Assembly: GCA_028023455.1 (NCBI GenBank)
Contig: JAQFVV010006507.1
Span: forward strand, 498,001 to 562,000
Length of the DNA: 64,000 nucleotides
Reading direction: 5' to 3'
From: Epiperipatus broadwayi
Lineage: Eukaryota; Onychophora; Udeonychophora; Euonychophora; Peripatidae
Shown here: piece by piece, positions 12,360-24,652 of the stretch
Numbering within the stretch: the stretch's first letter is position 1
Layout of the letters: the number at the start of each line of letters is the position of its first letter
Notes under the pieces: model-generated
The model's database searches: none
What the model saw: the letters and a program-made list of their open reading frames with translations, nothing else
What the model was told of the DNA's origin: nothing
Position numbers and translations under genes: made by a program

Positions 12360-14270
12360 CATGCATTATTATAATACTAATCCATAGAACATATAATGCA
12401 AAATATATACAACTTTTATGAAATCCTAAAATTATTATTTTCCAAATGTCAAGAAATATGTTATTTTTCACTTTCTCACTTTCATAAAGATAGATTTTTA
12501 TGTTTAAATCGAAATACAAACTTGGTTTGAAAGCTAAAATGGATCAAATTTATTTCAACAACAACAAAAAATGTTATTATAAATTTAGAAAAAAAAAAAA
12601 CTATTTTAATGCTGAAAATTGTCAGTTAGTAGTAACCGATGAATTCTTGGTAACATCAAAATTTATACTTTATAGAAATTTCATGGATATAACCTCATTT
12701 TGTTTATTATTTAAATAAAAGTCAATAAATCCATTTATTTCTACATATACAATTGGCTAAAGAATTAAAAGTATTTACAGAATGTAAACAAAGTTGGCAA
12801 TTTTTCACATTCTCTTTCCTATAAAACCAGCTTTCTGGGCTTAAATCCATGTAAAAACTCATGTTTGAAATAGAAAAAAAACCCTGTTACTTCAATACAA
12901 AAAGTCTACACATTAGAATAATTATAGGTTTAGGAGATATTTATTGGACAACATAAAACTTTAAAGTTTACTTCAATTTCTTGGATATTATCTCATTGTT
13001 TGTATTCATTATTATAATAACAATCACAGAAATATTTAGAACTTTTTGAGAAGTTAAACATATTATTTTTGAAATCCCAAAAACAGTTGAATTTACTCCA
13101 TATCTTCACATCTATAAAAATAATTTTCTGAATTGAAATCCATATAAAACATGGCTTTTAAAAAGAACCCATTTATTTTAAAAATGGCCCTCAGCATAAG
13201 GGTTATAATAGGTTAAGGCAAAAATGTGTTTAACCACAGAAATGTTTAGCTAGTAGTAATTAATAACATTTTGTAGCAGCAAAGTTAATATTCATTTCAA
13301 TTTTATAAATATAATCTGTATATTCTTAATCTGTATTGCAGTACCAATCCATAAAATATTTAATTTATCACAATAAATTTGCTGAGAAAAATTAAACATA
13401 TTGTTGGCAGAATATCAAGAAAATGCAATTCTTCCTCATTCTCATCCCTATAAAAATAGCATTCTGGCTCTAAGTCAATATAAGAACTTGGGCTTTTAGT
13501 AAAAGTGAACTTTAATTTCAATAATCCAACAAAGGAGCCATTTTAGGCTTAAAAAACAAATTTACATAGCCTCAAAAATGATCAATTAGTTATAATTGAT
13601 ATTAATATTTTCATGATAATATGAAAGGTGAATGTTTATTTGTAACCCATGAATATTGTACTTCTATTTGTATTCATTATTATAATAACAACATATAACA
13701 TCTTTTAAATCAACAGGAATAAGTTTCTTGAAAAGTTACAATTGTTACTTGCAGTATATCTTGAAAGATGCTATTTTTATGTATTACCCCAATTGAGAAC
13801 AACTGCTATATGGGTTTATAACTATACATGAACTTGAATTTAACGAAAAAGATGACTCGTTTTACTTCAACAAAGGAGAAAAAAATGTGCTTAGACTTAA
13901 AAATCATCAAATAGTAGTAAGTGATAATTTCTTGGTAATATAAAAGGTAAAAAATTATCACTATGATCTCATTTCTATTTTTCATATAATAACAATATAT
14001 AGAAATATTTAACCCTGCATATAGTTAAAAATATTATTTGCTGAATGTGAAGAAACATGCAAATCCTTCACATTTTCACATCTATAAAAATACTTCTCTA
14101 GGATTAAATCCACATAAGAACCTGGCACTGTAATAAAAGACGTAAATAATCCCTAGGAAAAGAGTTATTTTAGGTTCAGTACACATATTTTTTTAGTCCT
14201 AGATATTTATACATTAGTAGAAATATGCAGTTATATACTTACGTATATTGCTTTAAAAATACAGACATCG

Positions 14271-14273
<3 letters not shown>
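12360..14273. repeat. Degenerate ~340-bp satellite, block B
   Basis: Satellite resumes in mid-monomer at the CATG duplication with CATTATTATAATAC and AATCCATAGAA, exactly what is missing at the end of block A. Landmark boxes recur near 12,706, 13,006, 13,340, 13,672 and 13,985 (about 300-335 apart). TATAAAA..AGC boxes lie near 12,820 and 13,447. Confidence 0.85.
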
Positions 14274-14315
<42 letters not shown>

Positions 14316-14831
14316 TTGCAATCTTTAAGTGTCCATATATATTCAATGGACCATTAGTAAGAATGGATTTCCATTCTTGCTATTAAAAAGGTGAGAAGGT
14401 TGCCTTGACAGCAGTGAGAAATATTGATTACTATATTTACTGTGAATGTTTAGGTTTTGACTGGTTGGAATCTAATTACATCATTATCCCAGACTAACTT
14501 TAAGCACTATTTCGCTTATTATTTCTAAATAATACATGGGCAATTTAAAAGTATTGCATTAAGTAATGTTATAGATGACTATTTATTAGTCTGCATTATA
14601 GTGACATGTTTATTCATGTTTAAAGAGGCTTATCTAAACTACATTGTAACAATATTTCATACTCTGTAGCCAAGTTGCAATCTTTAAGTGTCCATATATA
14701 TTCAATGGACCATTAGTAAGAATGGATTTCCATTCTTGCTATTAAAAAGGTGAGAAGGTTGCCTTGACAGCAGTGAGAAATATTGAATACTATATGTACT
14801 GTGAATGTTTAGGTTGTGACTGGTTGGAATC

Positions 14832-14882
<51 letters not shown>

Positions 14883-14892
14883 ATATATATAT
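14274..14892. repeat. TA tracts bracketing a ~166-bp direct repeat pair
   Basis: Layout: (TA)n 14,274-14,312, copy 1 14,313-14,478, about 193 bp of single-copy sequence, copy 2 14,672-14,837, then (TA)n to 14,892. The copies begin AAGTTGCAATCTTTAAGTG and end GGAATCTAATTA, and I see only about three mismatches. The offset is 359 bp. The sequence does not match the satellite, so this is a separate insertion or local duplication inside block B. Confidence 0.85.
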
Positions 14893-16747
14893 TGAACTGG
14901 ATACTTTATCCGATTCAAGGGTTCTATCATGTAAATTGGAAAAAAAAAAACCCAAGTTTTATATGTGCAATAACACACATACTTATTTATTTTGAAATCT
15001 TTTTAATTCTAAGTTGATTTTAGTATAAAATATTTTTTTTTTGATGCTTGTTTTCTTTTAAAATAATTAAAAGCAAACAAGATTTAATTAGTGCTCTTAT
15101 ATGTATTTTATTTAAACTAAAAAAAAAAAAAAAAAATTAATGTTGATGTATTTTAAAGCTGAGATTTAGTTTTGTATTTTTTTTTATAAAAAAAAATAAT
15201 AATCATTTTTGTAAGATTAAGCCCTCTAAGATATTGTTTTCTAATTAAGATTGCGTGGGAGATAACGAAGGACATAAATAGCTGGGTAATTTATTTTTTT
15301 GTTTGATTAGAGAGGAGGATTCAAAGAGACTATTCTGTTCATTCAGTTTTTATTGCTCACCTTCTTATTGAGGATCGATCCAGATTTTAGCTGTTATTGA
15401 ACTGTTGCATTGTGAAAGTGACTAAAATTTCTTTTTTTGATATTGGTGCTACGGGAATCACCAAGTTGAATTTCCATTGACCGACAATAACTCTATTTGC
15501 CGTGATAATAGCAGTCCTTCAGATGCCATGCCTGTAATATACGCCACGAAGAATCTCCACAACATGATGGGCTGAGCCTTTCCAAAGATGAACCACCGGA
15601 GCTCCAAATTGTGACTTTCATCATGACCTAACTGTCAAGTCCAGAGTGGATCCCGATAATGCCTCCAGACTTTTGAACCTGTAGTAAATGACATCCGTTG
15701 TATAGGACTCCATAAACCAAGCTTTGTGTGAACAACATAACTTAATATTATCTCAAGGTAACTTACCTTTCCATGTCAAAATCAGGGCTAAATCTCTAAT
15801 TAAGTCTCTCGCATATCTCAGCTTAATCTTAAAAGGAAATTATATTTACGATGTGTAATTTATCAATTTAAATATTAATGTATTTTTGTTTATTTTACAG
15901 TACAATCTTAGTAGCAAGATTTTCAATCTTAAAATGTTGCTTGTTTGAGAGTGTAGGGCGAGTGATATTTTATGTGCTTAATAATTTCTCAGTTTTATGA
16001 TTAACCCATGTTAAATGCTCAGACCGACCTTAGTAGTTTTCTTTTATTTTTGTTTGTTTGTTTACTTTGGCATAAACTAAATCAAACTTGGCTTTGGCTA
16101 GCGATTGCGAGGATATATGATTTATTTATTTTTGGTAGAGATTTATTTGCTATAATTCAGATTGCGTAATTCATATTTCTTTCTTGTGTGAGACTAACCT
16201 TGGCTCGTTTCAATGTACTTGTCCATGAGCATTTTGCAGAATCATGACATTCTTGGTTCCAACATTTCTTTTCTGGACTAAGAAAAGCTCGTCTGCGCTG
16301 TCCCGTTATTCTCCACAAACATCCATCTTACTAAATCTCTATAGGGAAAAGGGAATTGGTGGGGTGAACCGCTAGCAAGAAGATATCAGCCATTATTGTG
16401 TCATAGATAAGAAATGAACGTGTCTGCCTGGGTATTTAACGTAGTTCTGCTCGCATACACTCAATGTTAAGATCTGCTAAGTAAATGTATATCAAGTTTC
16501 ATTTTTATTTTGTTATTATGTTTAATAAATTTAAAAGTTCTTATAAGTATTTTGGCTGACATTTGTCTCAGTGTTTTCTCAATTGTCTGAACCACCTTCA
16601 TTAGCTTTTGCTCTCCCTGGGTTTAGTCCAGCACATTCACATTCGTATATCCTACCCACCCTTAAAATAAATGTCTAGTTCCGGTTTTCGGACTAGTGGC
16701 GCCCTCATGGTCAGGATGTATGAAACAAAAATCTTTCGTCTGGCACA
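14893..16747 (+). repeat. Left LTR-like arm (1,855 bp)
   Basis: Begins TGAACTGG directly after a TA tract and ends GGCACA. An ATAAATAG box near 15,274 may be a TATA element, and AATAAA near 16,523 a poly(A) signal, both in plus orientation. The inner end is followed by 16 nt and then TGGCTCCCC. Confidence 0.75.
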
Positions 16748-16763
16748 TAGCTATAGTAATTTT

Positions 16764-16782
16764 TGGCTCCCCGATGGGGAAT
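16764..16782 (+). other. Primer-binding-site-like motif, left arm (tRNA-Asp)
   Basis: TGGCTCCCCGATGGGGAAT complements the 3' end of tRNA-Asp and starts 16 nt inside the LTR-like arm. This is the position expected for a retroelement primer site. Confidence 0.65.
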
Positions 16783-16827
16783 GGAACCCCGGTCTCCCAC
16801 GTGACAGGCGGGGATACTTACCACACA
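16764..16827 (-). other. tRNA-Asp(GUC)-derived segment with CCA end
   Basis: Read on the minus strand, this matches animal tRNA-Asp(GUC) from the D arm to the 3' end. It includes GTATCCCCGCCTGTCAC with the GTC anticodon, a nearly intact anticodon stem, GGAGACCGGGGTTCCATTCC for the T arm, an acceptor strand TCGGGGA, discriminator G and then CCA. Animal tRNA genes do not encode CCA, so a copy made from mature tRNA is suggested. The 5' acceptor strand is not tRNA-Asp-like. Changes from the usual sequence include G to C in the T loop. It is unlikely to be a functional tRNA gene. Confidence 0.8.
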
Positions 16828-16839
16828 CATTGGGCGCCA
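16821..16839 (-). other. Primer-binding-site-like motif, right arm (tRNA-Lys-like)
   Basis: The reverse complement reads TGGCGCCCAATGTGTGTGG. Its first eleven bases match the tRNA-Lys primer site found in the giant-LTR element (TGGCGCCCAAC with one change), and it lies at the same distance from the arm end as the motif on the left. The two arms thus carry different primer motifs. Confidence 0.55.
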
Positions 16840-16854
16840 AAATTACTATATCTA

Positions 16855-18706
16855 TGTGCCGGATGAAAGATTTTTGTTTCGTACATCCTGACTATGAGGG
16901 CGCCACTAGTCTGAAAACCGGAACTAGACATTTATTTTAAGGGTGGGTAGGATATACGAACGTGAATGTGCCAGACTAAACCCAGGGAGACCAAAGCTAA
17001 TGAAGGTGGTTCAGACAATTGAGAAAACACTGAGACAAATGTCAGCCAAAATACTTATAAGAACTTTTAAATTTATTAAACATAATAACAAAATAAACAT
17101 GAAACTTGATATACATTTACTTAGCAGATCTTAACATTGAGTGTATGCGAGCAGAACTACGTTAAATACCCAGGCAGACACATTCATTTCTTATCTATGA
17201 CACAATAATGGCTGATATCTTCTTGCTAGCAGTTCACCCCACCAATTCCCTTTTCCCTATAGAGATTTAGTAAGATGGATGTTTGTGGAGAATAACGGGA
17301 CAGCACAGATGAGCTTTTCTTAGTCCAGAAAAGAAATGTTGGAACCAAGAATGTCATGATTCTGCAAAACGCTCATGGACAAGTACATTGAAATGAGCCA
17401 AGGTTAGTCTCACACAAGAAAGAAATATGAATTACGCAATCTGAATTATAGCAAATAAATCTCTACCAAAAATAAATAAATCATATATCCTCGCAATCGC
17501 TAGCCAAAGCCAAGTTTGATTTAGTTTATGCCAAAGTAAACAAACAAACAAAAATAAAAGAAAACTACTAAGGTCAGTCTGAGCATTTAACATGGATTAA
17601 TCATAAAACTGAGAAATTATTAAGCACATAAAATATCACTCGCCCTACACTCTCAAACAAGCAACATTTTAAGATTGAAAATCTTGCTACTAAGATTGTA
17701 CTGTAAAATAAACAAAAATACATTAATATTTAAATTGATAAATTACACATCGTAAATATAATTTCCTTTTAAGATTAAGCTGAGATTTGTGAGAGACTTA
17801 ATTAGAGATTTAGCCCTGATTTTGACATGGAAAGGTAAGTTACCTCGAGATAATATTAAGTTATGTTGTTCACACAAAGCTTGGTTTATGGAGTCCTATA
17901 CAACGGATGTCATTTACTACAGGTTCAGAAGTCTGGAGGCATTATCGGGATCCACTCTGGACTTGACAGTTAGGTCATGATGAAAGTCACAATTTGGAGC
18001 TCCGGCGGTTCATCTTTGGAAAGGCTCAGCCCATCATGTTGTGGAGATTCTTCATGGCGTATATTACAGGCATGGCGTCTGAAGGACTGCTATTATCACG
18101 GCAAATAGAGTTATTGTCGGTCAACGGAAATTCAACTTGGTGATTCCCGTAGCACCAATATCAAAAAAAGAAATTTTAGTCGCTTTCACAATGCAACAGT
18201 TCAATAACAGCTAAAATCTGGATCGATCCTCAATAAGAAGGTGAGCAATAAAAACTGAATGAACAGAATAGTCTCTTTGAATCCTCCTCTCTAATCAAAC
18301 AAAAAAATAAATTACCCAGCTATTTATGTCCTTCGTTATCTCCCACGCAATCTTAATTAGAAAACAATATCTTACAGGGCTTAATCTTACAAAAATGATT
18401 ATTATTTTTTTTTATAAAAAAAAATACAAAACTAAATCTCAGCTTTAAAATACATCAACATTAATTTTTTTTTTTTTTTTAGTTTAAATAAAATACATAT
18501 AAGAGCACTAATTAAATCTTGTTTGCTTTTAATTATTTTAAAAGAAAACAAGCGTCAAAAAAAAAATATTTTATACTAAAATCAACTTAGAATTAAAAAG
18601 ATTTCAAAATAAATAAGTATGTGTGTTATTGCACATATAAAACTTGTTTTTTTTTTTTTTCAATTTACATGATAGAACCCTTGAATCGGATAAAGTATCC
18701 AGTTCA
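16855..18706 (-). repeat. Right LTR-like arm, inverted (1,852 bp)
   Basis: Inverted copy of 14,893-16,747, starting (outer end) TGAACTGG and ending GGCACA on the minus strand. Most differences from the left arm are transitions, several at CG positions. A homopolymer run near 18,650 differs in length. Confidence 0.75.
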
Positions 18707-18725
18707 ATATATATATATATATATA

Positions 18726-19417
18726 AACCTGCTCATTTATTCAACATATACAACTTTATGAAAAATTAAAACTCTTATTTACAAAATAACAAGAAAAGAT
18801 GCTATTCTTCCACATTTTCTGACCTATAAAAATAACTTTCTGTATTTAAACTTTCATAAAATCTTGGTTTTGAAACAAAACATAACTCTTTCAGTAAAGG
18901 GCCATTATAGCTTTAGAAAAACATTTCTTTGACTCACAAATTGTCAAATAGTAGTAATTCATAATTTTTTAATAACATAAAAAATGTTTATCTTTATTTC
19001 ATTGATATTATCTTCTCATTGTTGTTTATTATTATAATATAAATCTATAGAAACATTTATTTCATTATATGTACAACTCTCGGAAGAATTTAAAATTATA
19101 ATTTGCCTAATGTCAAGAAAGATGCTATTGTTTACATTCTCACTCCTATAAAAAAAACTGACTTTAAATTGATAAGAGGTCAAGGGTTGTAAAGTTAAAG
19201 AGAACCATTTTTCCTTCAACAAAAAAACCTCAACTAAAGACCTATTATAAATATAACCATTTTACTTTAACAAAATAACATCATCAAAAGAGTCATTATA
19301 AGTATAGGAGAAAAACATTGTTAGTCTCAGAAATCATCAATTAGTAGTAATTTATAATTTCTTTGTAACATCAAATAAGAAATTTTATCTTTACTTTATG
19401 GATATTATCTCTTCATT
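18726..19417. repeat. Degenerate ~340-bp satellite, block C
   Basis: About two monomers. Landmarks include ATTCAACATATACAACTTTATG at the start, CTATAAAAATAACTTTCTG near 18,825, the CAAATAGTAGTAATTCATAA box, TTTATTATTATAATATAAATC near 19,025 and a second monomer after it. A DNA transposon ends the block. Confidence 0.8.
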
Positions 19418-20344
19418 GGTATTAATTGTTAGTATTATTCAACCGATGATGTTTTATACTTACCAATTTTTCTTCCAGCAAACATCATCAATGATAACAT
19501 GACAATGTTGTCATGTCAACCAAGACACTGACATGATTAATCCAATTTTTGGATTTTTTTGACCTGTGACATTTAAAAATCACAGATAGCTTTGGGAAAT
19601 TTTGTCATTTGTCTGTTGTGATTTTGCTACAAGTTGACCAGCAGTGGTCACTATTTGTAAGTAATTTTCATTTTTGTTTCTAATAAATAATGTCATTTTG
19701 ATGTATATTATTTTGTAAATTCTTCTGCAATTATAAAAAGTACAATTAATTAATTTTATTTTTAATTTCTGAATTATATTATACAGATTTTTTTTTAAAA
19801 TTCATCTGCAATTATAAAAATTACATCTATGAGAGTAATACAATGTCTGGCATTGTCGATGGTTTTGTATTTTATAACTGAGCATAATATTGGTCATGCC
19901 TTCAGCCCGGCAAAAACCAAAAAAGCCCCCCCACCCACCCATTACAGCATTACACACTGACTTCTCTAATTTTCAGTCAAAAAATGTGACACATTTTCAA
20001 ATTGTTTGTTTTATATATTTTTAACATGAATAATCGAGTTAAATACTGTCAGAAATGTTGTAAAGATAAGATAATTTTTAACACAAGTACATTTTTTTAA
20101 TTTTTTTTATTTTTTGTTATAAAAATTTGTAATATAGAGTACGTTTTAAGTTATTGTGCAGGTCGCCATTAATAATGCCAGATAATTGGAAAAAGTGTTC
20201 TTTATTTGTCCACGTGATTTGCCAACAAATTTTAGTGATTGCATTTATCCACAAATCACTTGGAGACATTATCTCAAAGATCTGAAGATCAGACTGATAT
20301 GGCTTCAGGGTAATATGTCATCAGTTGGAAAATACTAAAGAACC
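19418..20344 (+). mobile_element. Non-autonomous DNA transposon, copy 1
   Basis: Imperfect inverted termini: the left end reads TAGTATTATTCAACCGATGATG and the right end, reverse-complemented, TAGTATTTTCCAACTGATGAC. It shares both ends and much internal sequence with 24,645-26,485, in the opposite orientation: ACATGACAATGTTGTCATG near the left end, a C-rich CCTTCAGCCCGGCAAAAACC block near 19,900, and CTGATATGGCTTCAGGGTAA at the right. No open frame and no clear target duplication, so the outer limits are approximate. The superfamily is not determined. Confidence 0.75.
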
Positions 20345-21887
20345 ATTATATATATATATAATTCTGGAGATAATAAATATATTATTTATATAATATCAAA
20401 AAGATGCTATTTTTTTTACATTTTGACACATATAAAATAGCTTTTGTTGAGAAATTTCATATAATAACTTCACTTTGAAGTTAAAATATGCCAGTTTACT
20501 CCAATAAAAAAATAACCCAGAAGCTATTAAAGGTTTAGCAGCAAATATTGTTTATTCACAGAAATTGTCTTTAAGTAGTAATTGACATTTTCAAGATAAT
20601 ATCAAACACTAGTAATTAAAACAATTTTATGAACATTACCTTCTCATTTCTATTCACTATTATAAGAACAAACCATAAAAATATTTAATTCAGCATATAC
20701 ATACTGCTGAAAATATTAAGAATATTTTGTCAGAATATCATGAGCATGTTGTTTTTCAACATTGTCACAGCTGTAACAATAGCTTTCTCTGCGTATATCC
20801 ATATAGAAATTTTAGTTTGAAATAAAAAATCTTTTTTTTAATTCTACAAAAAATTCCCAATATTAATGGTATAGAAATTTTTAAAATAATCTTGTTTATC
20901 CTTAGGAATTGTCAATAATTGACCATTTGGTGGTATCATCAAATAATATAGTTTATCATTATTTCAAGAATATTATCATTTCATTTCTATTGATTATTAT
21001 AAATCTAATCTACAGACAATTTAATTCAAGATATGTACATCTCTCTGGATAAAATTAAAATTACTAGTTGCCAAATGTCCAAAAAGACATCAATCTCTCA
21101 CATTTCCTCTCCTATAAAAATAGCTTTCTGTATTTAAATTTATATGCAAACATAAAATGTAAACTAAAGTGAACCACTTTCTTTTCAACAAACGAAAAGC
21201 AAAAATGCTATTATAAGTTTAGAAGAAAAACTTGTTTCGACCCATGAATAATAAGACAGTAGTAATTGTTGATATTTGGTAACATCAAAATTTAACATTC
21301 ATTGTAATTTCAAGGACATAATTTTTACATTTGTATGTATTATTATGATAACAATCAATAGAACTATTTGATTTAACACACACAGTTCATGGGAGAAGAT
21401 AAAAATATTAGGCGAATTTTAATTAAGATTTAATTTTGTTACATACACCCACTAGAAACAAAAGCTTCCTGGGCTTAAATTAATATAAAAACTCAGGTTT
21501 GAAAGACAGAGAATCAGGTTACTTCAATACAAAATCCCCCCAAAAATCTATTATTTATTTAAATGGCAAACTTAGTCAGCCTCAGAAGTTTTTCATTACA
21601 GTAAATAATATTTCAAGATAATATAAAAGTTTAAGGTTTATATCATGGACATTATTTTCTCATATATATTCATTATTATAATAACAATTCATAGATACAT
21701 TTAATTCAACATATACATCTTTCTGGAGTGTTAGAAATATTATTTTCAGAATTCCAAAAGTGTTACTTTTGTCCCACATTATCACATCTATAAAAAAACT
21801 GTTCTGAATTTAAATCTATGGAAAACCTATGTTTGAATAAAAACTATTTTATTTTTAAAAGTGGCTTTAAGATAATAATTTATATAG
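20345..21887. repeat. Degenerate ~340-bp satellite, block D
   Basis: About four and a half monomers with landmark boxes near 20,649, 20,992, 21,340 and 21,667 (period 327-348). CCTATAAAAATAGCTTTCTG lies at about 21,112. The block ends at the ATAG target site of the solo LTR and continues at 26,642. Confidence 0.85.
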
Positions 21888-24104
21888 TGTACCGGTTGAA
21901 ATTGTATGTTAACTCAACATGATTCACAGCATGGGTAAAAGTACCTCAAATCCAACCATACGTGAGATCAAAGATAAAGAATACTTATGGATTCTGCCCT
22001 GTTTAGCCACTCTCTAAATCTGACAACTAGTTAACAACATTTTTGAGGCAAGAAATTAATCTTTTCTACACTCCAGACTATTAGCATCAATGGTGGAGCA
22101 CGAGCCTCAACTAATTCTAATGTCTAACTGTAATATTGATTCTAATTAGACCTATTCATTTATTTAATTATAGAAATGGTATGTATGTGACATTGAGTCA
22201 TCAGATATCAGCACAATAATTAAATAGAAATGTTAATTTTAGAATAAAATGAATGGAGGCAAACCACAGGTAGCTTAAATTCACATATATATTTAATAAA
22301 ACGATTCATATAACTGTTCTAATGTCTCTGTTTTATTTCATTAATTTGTTAACATAAATTTCGATCCTGTCATTAACTGTTATGCATTGAGTAAGGGAGC
22401 AGTATACTTCATATGACAATGTAAACAAGATTAGAGTTTTATGTAGATGCCCACTCAAGTCTCAGAAATGAGAAACAAATATTTTAAATAGTCCCATTTT
22501 AAATGTAACTTAAATATAAGTGAAATTATTTTAAGAGAAAAATAATGGGATCATATTTTTAGAAATTGGCTTCAAAGAGAGTGACATGTTTAAATATAAA
22601 CGGATTGCAATATTCACAAGTAAATATTCACTGATTGTAAAACATAAATAAATATCATCAGACCATAGTCAATCCACCATGATGTGCTCAGAACAAAAGA
22701 AATGGGACAGACCCATAATTTGACATTATGTAACCAGCATGGACTCAATTCCCTTGCCCCATTCCAATGATGCCAAGAAAATAAAATGAATGTTCTGTGC
22801 CAGTAGCAAACCTCAAGAAATTTCAGGTGAAAGGATGGGAATTGTCAAGGCTAGCTAAGCTCAGCTTGCCTCAGTTCTTCCCATTTTTGTTCTTTAATAT
22901 CCTGACAAAAAAAATCATAGCCCATGAAATTATCATGTGGTCTACTTCTGATGTAGCAATCACAAAGAACAAAAACAAGTGATCAAGAAAAATTATGGTA
23001 ATGCAAAATACAAATACTGGAAGACATAATTTAAAACTAAACATGAAAAGTGCACCTAGCTATGGTAGCTTGTATAAATATTATATGGACTGACCTAGAT
23101 TGGGCCAATAAGAATACAATAAGCATTAATAATATTATAAATATCATTTTATGGGCAACAAGTCTCTTCTCTCAAAACAAATCCCACCAATATTTTTAAT
23201 TAAACAGTTTATACTATCTTTTACTATTTAGCAAGAATAAACTTTCTAACCCCCCTCCCTTTCTTTCCCATAAAATGAAACAATCTAATTAAATAAAATC
23301 TCATACTTGACCTAGCATCTTTCCAAAAGTAAACTGTGTATGAATAAATATTTCAAAATACAAATAATATCAAATTATTTCATCTTGACAAAAAAGGTTG
23401 CTCCAAGTATTAATCATTTAGAGCAAAAGAAGTTAGTTATTTACCGACAGACATTGGTGGGGAAATATGAAGCATAATATTTAATTATATAAAACTTTTG
23501 TCGAGATGGAACAAATTGACATATAGTGATTTCATTTTAAATATGACATATAGCAATCTTAAACAAATATATTCATAAGTAAACAATAATCTTTCTGAAC
23601 TGCTTTAAGAGAAAAGTTTAGCATTAAGAGGCATAATTTTAAGCGAGATAGAATGAGAGGAGACACATTAAATTTAAATTTATAGCATATCAAAGGTTAC
23701 AAAATTTAGTTAAAAGTTACATTAAAATAAGGATTCATTTAAGAAGACATACAAAGGTAGCACAGTTACATTATCAGATCAACTGGAGTTTTGAGAATAA
23801 ATCAGGCAGTTAGAAATAAACAAATTACCTAATTTATTCTGAGTCTTTTGGAAATTGGGATCCCATGATGAAATACTAATTTCCACACAGGCATAGCTAG
23901 CTATAAATTTAATATGAGAATTCAACAGTTAAGCAGTTACACATTTTGATGAGATTTCTCCAGCTTATGAGATTTTGGCAATCATACTTGGAACAGAAAG
24001 AGATGGGCATGCTAACAATCCATCTATTCCACTACCATGCTTCTAAACATCTTTATATTTATTTAAAACTGAACCTATGTAAATTTGCCATGCACTCACT
24101 AAAT

Positions 24105-24175
24105 GAAAACTATGACTGGCTTCACTGAACAAAAACTATGGCTGGCTTCAATGAACAAAAACTAAGGCTGGATGA
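24105..24175. repeat. 26-bp tandem repeat, three copies
   Basis: Three adjacent copies of a unit reading AAAACTATGACTGGCTTCA then CTGAAC, with small changes; the third is partial (AAAAACTAAGGCTGGATG). It lies inside the old solo LTR. Confidence 0.75.
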
Positions 24176-24652
24176 CCTCTATTGTTCTTGTTGTCTGTTT
24201 ATGTTTTCGGACTACTTTTGGGAAATTCCCTTTTTCATTCGCCCAAAGCTAAATGGATATGTTAAAATTCCGGTGACCACAATTATCTAACTAAAATATT
24301 TTGTGTTGTATTCTTGAGATCCAATCTCCTGATAAACACAATGATTTTATTGTTTCAACTCTATTTTTAATTTAATGTAGATTTGAAGAATTTATGTTTC
24401 AAATATTTTTCCATTTTACTTTTACTTTAATTAGAAAATTACATTACCATTTTGTTAATGAATTTTCTTTTGTTTATACTCAAGAATGTTGGCAGGATTT
24501 ATCACAAAAGTAAATCTCCAGAATAAAATACTTAAAAAAATAGCATATTAAAAATGTATTTATTGATTTTTATAAAAATTTCCTTCTGTAATTATATATA
24601 TCTGGTCCCCTCCAATATTTATAATAAAAACATTTTAAATAGAAGGTAGTTA

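Larger units (their letters stand above)
14893..18706. mobile_element. 3.8-kb palindrome: two LTR-like arms head to head on a tRNA-Asp-like core
   Basis: The left arm (14,893-16,747) and the reverse complement of the right arm (16,855-18,706) both start TGAACTGGATAC, end GGCACA, and agree at about 98%; a 500-bp stretch I compared had about 10 differences. TG...CA ends, an AATAAA near 16,523 in the left arm, and a primer-binding-site-like TGG motif 16 nt beyond each arm's inner end all fit LTRs. So the structure is LTR, primer site, core, primer site, inverted LTR. The flanks are TA repeats, so a target duplication cannot be judged. No protein-coding capacity is visible. The alternative is a foldback DNA transposon with 1.85-kb inverted repeats, but that would not explain the paired primer-site motifs. 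Confidence 0.85.

Noticed and set aside
16671-17134. Two plus-strand open frames across the palindrome centre
   Set aside because: They cross the tRNA-Asp-like core and both LTR-like arms; the apparent residues come from the tRNA copy and inverted sequence.
17821-17850. Strong splice-donor match AAAG/GTAAGT in the right palindrome arm
   Set aside because: It has no acceptor or exon partner, and on this strand the arm is antisense to the LTR reading; treated as chance.
14893-18706. Ordinary foldback/MITE-type DNA transposon reading of the palindrome
   Set aside because: Not excluded, but it fails to explain TG...CA arm ends, the poly(A) signal position and the primer-site motifs 16 nt from both inner ends next to a CCA-ended tRNA copy.
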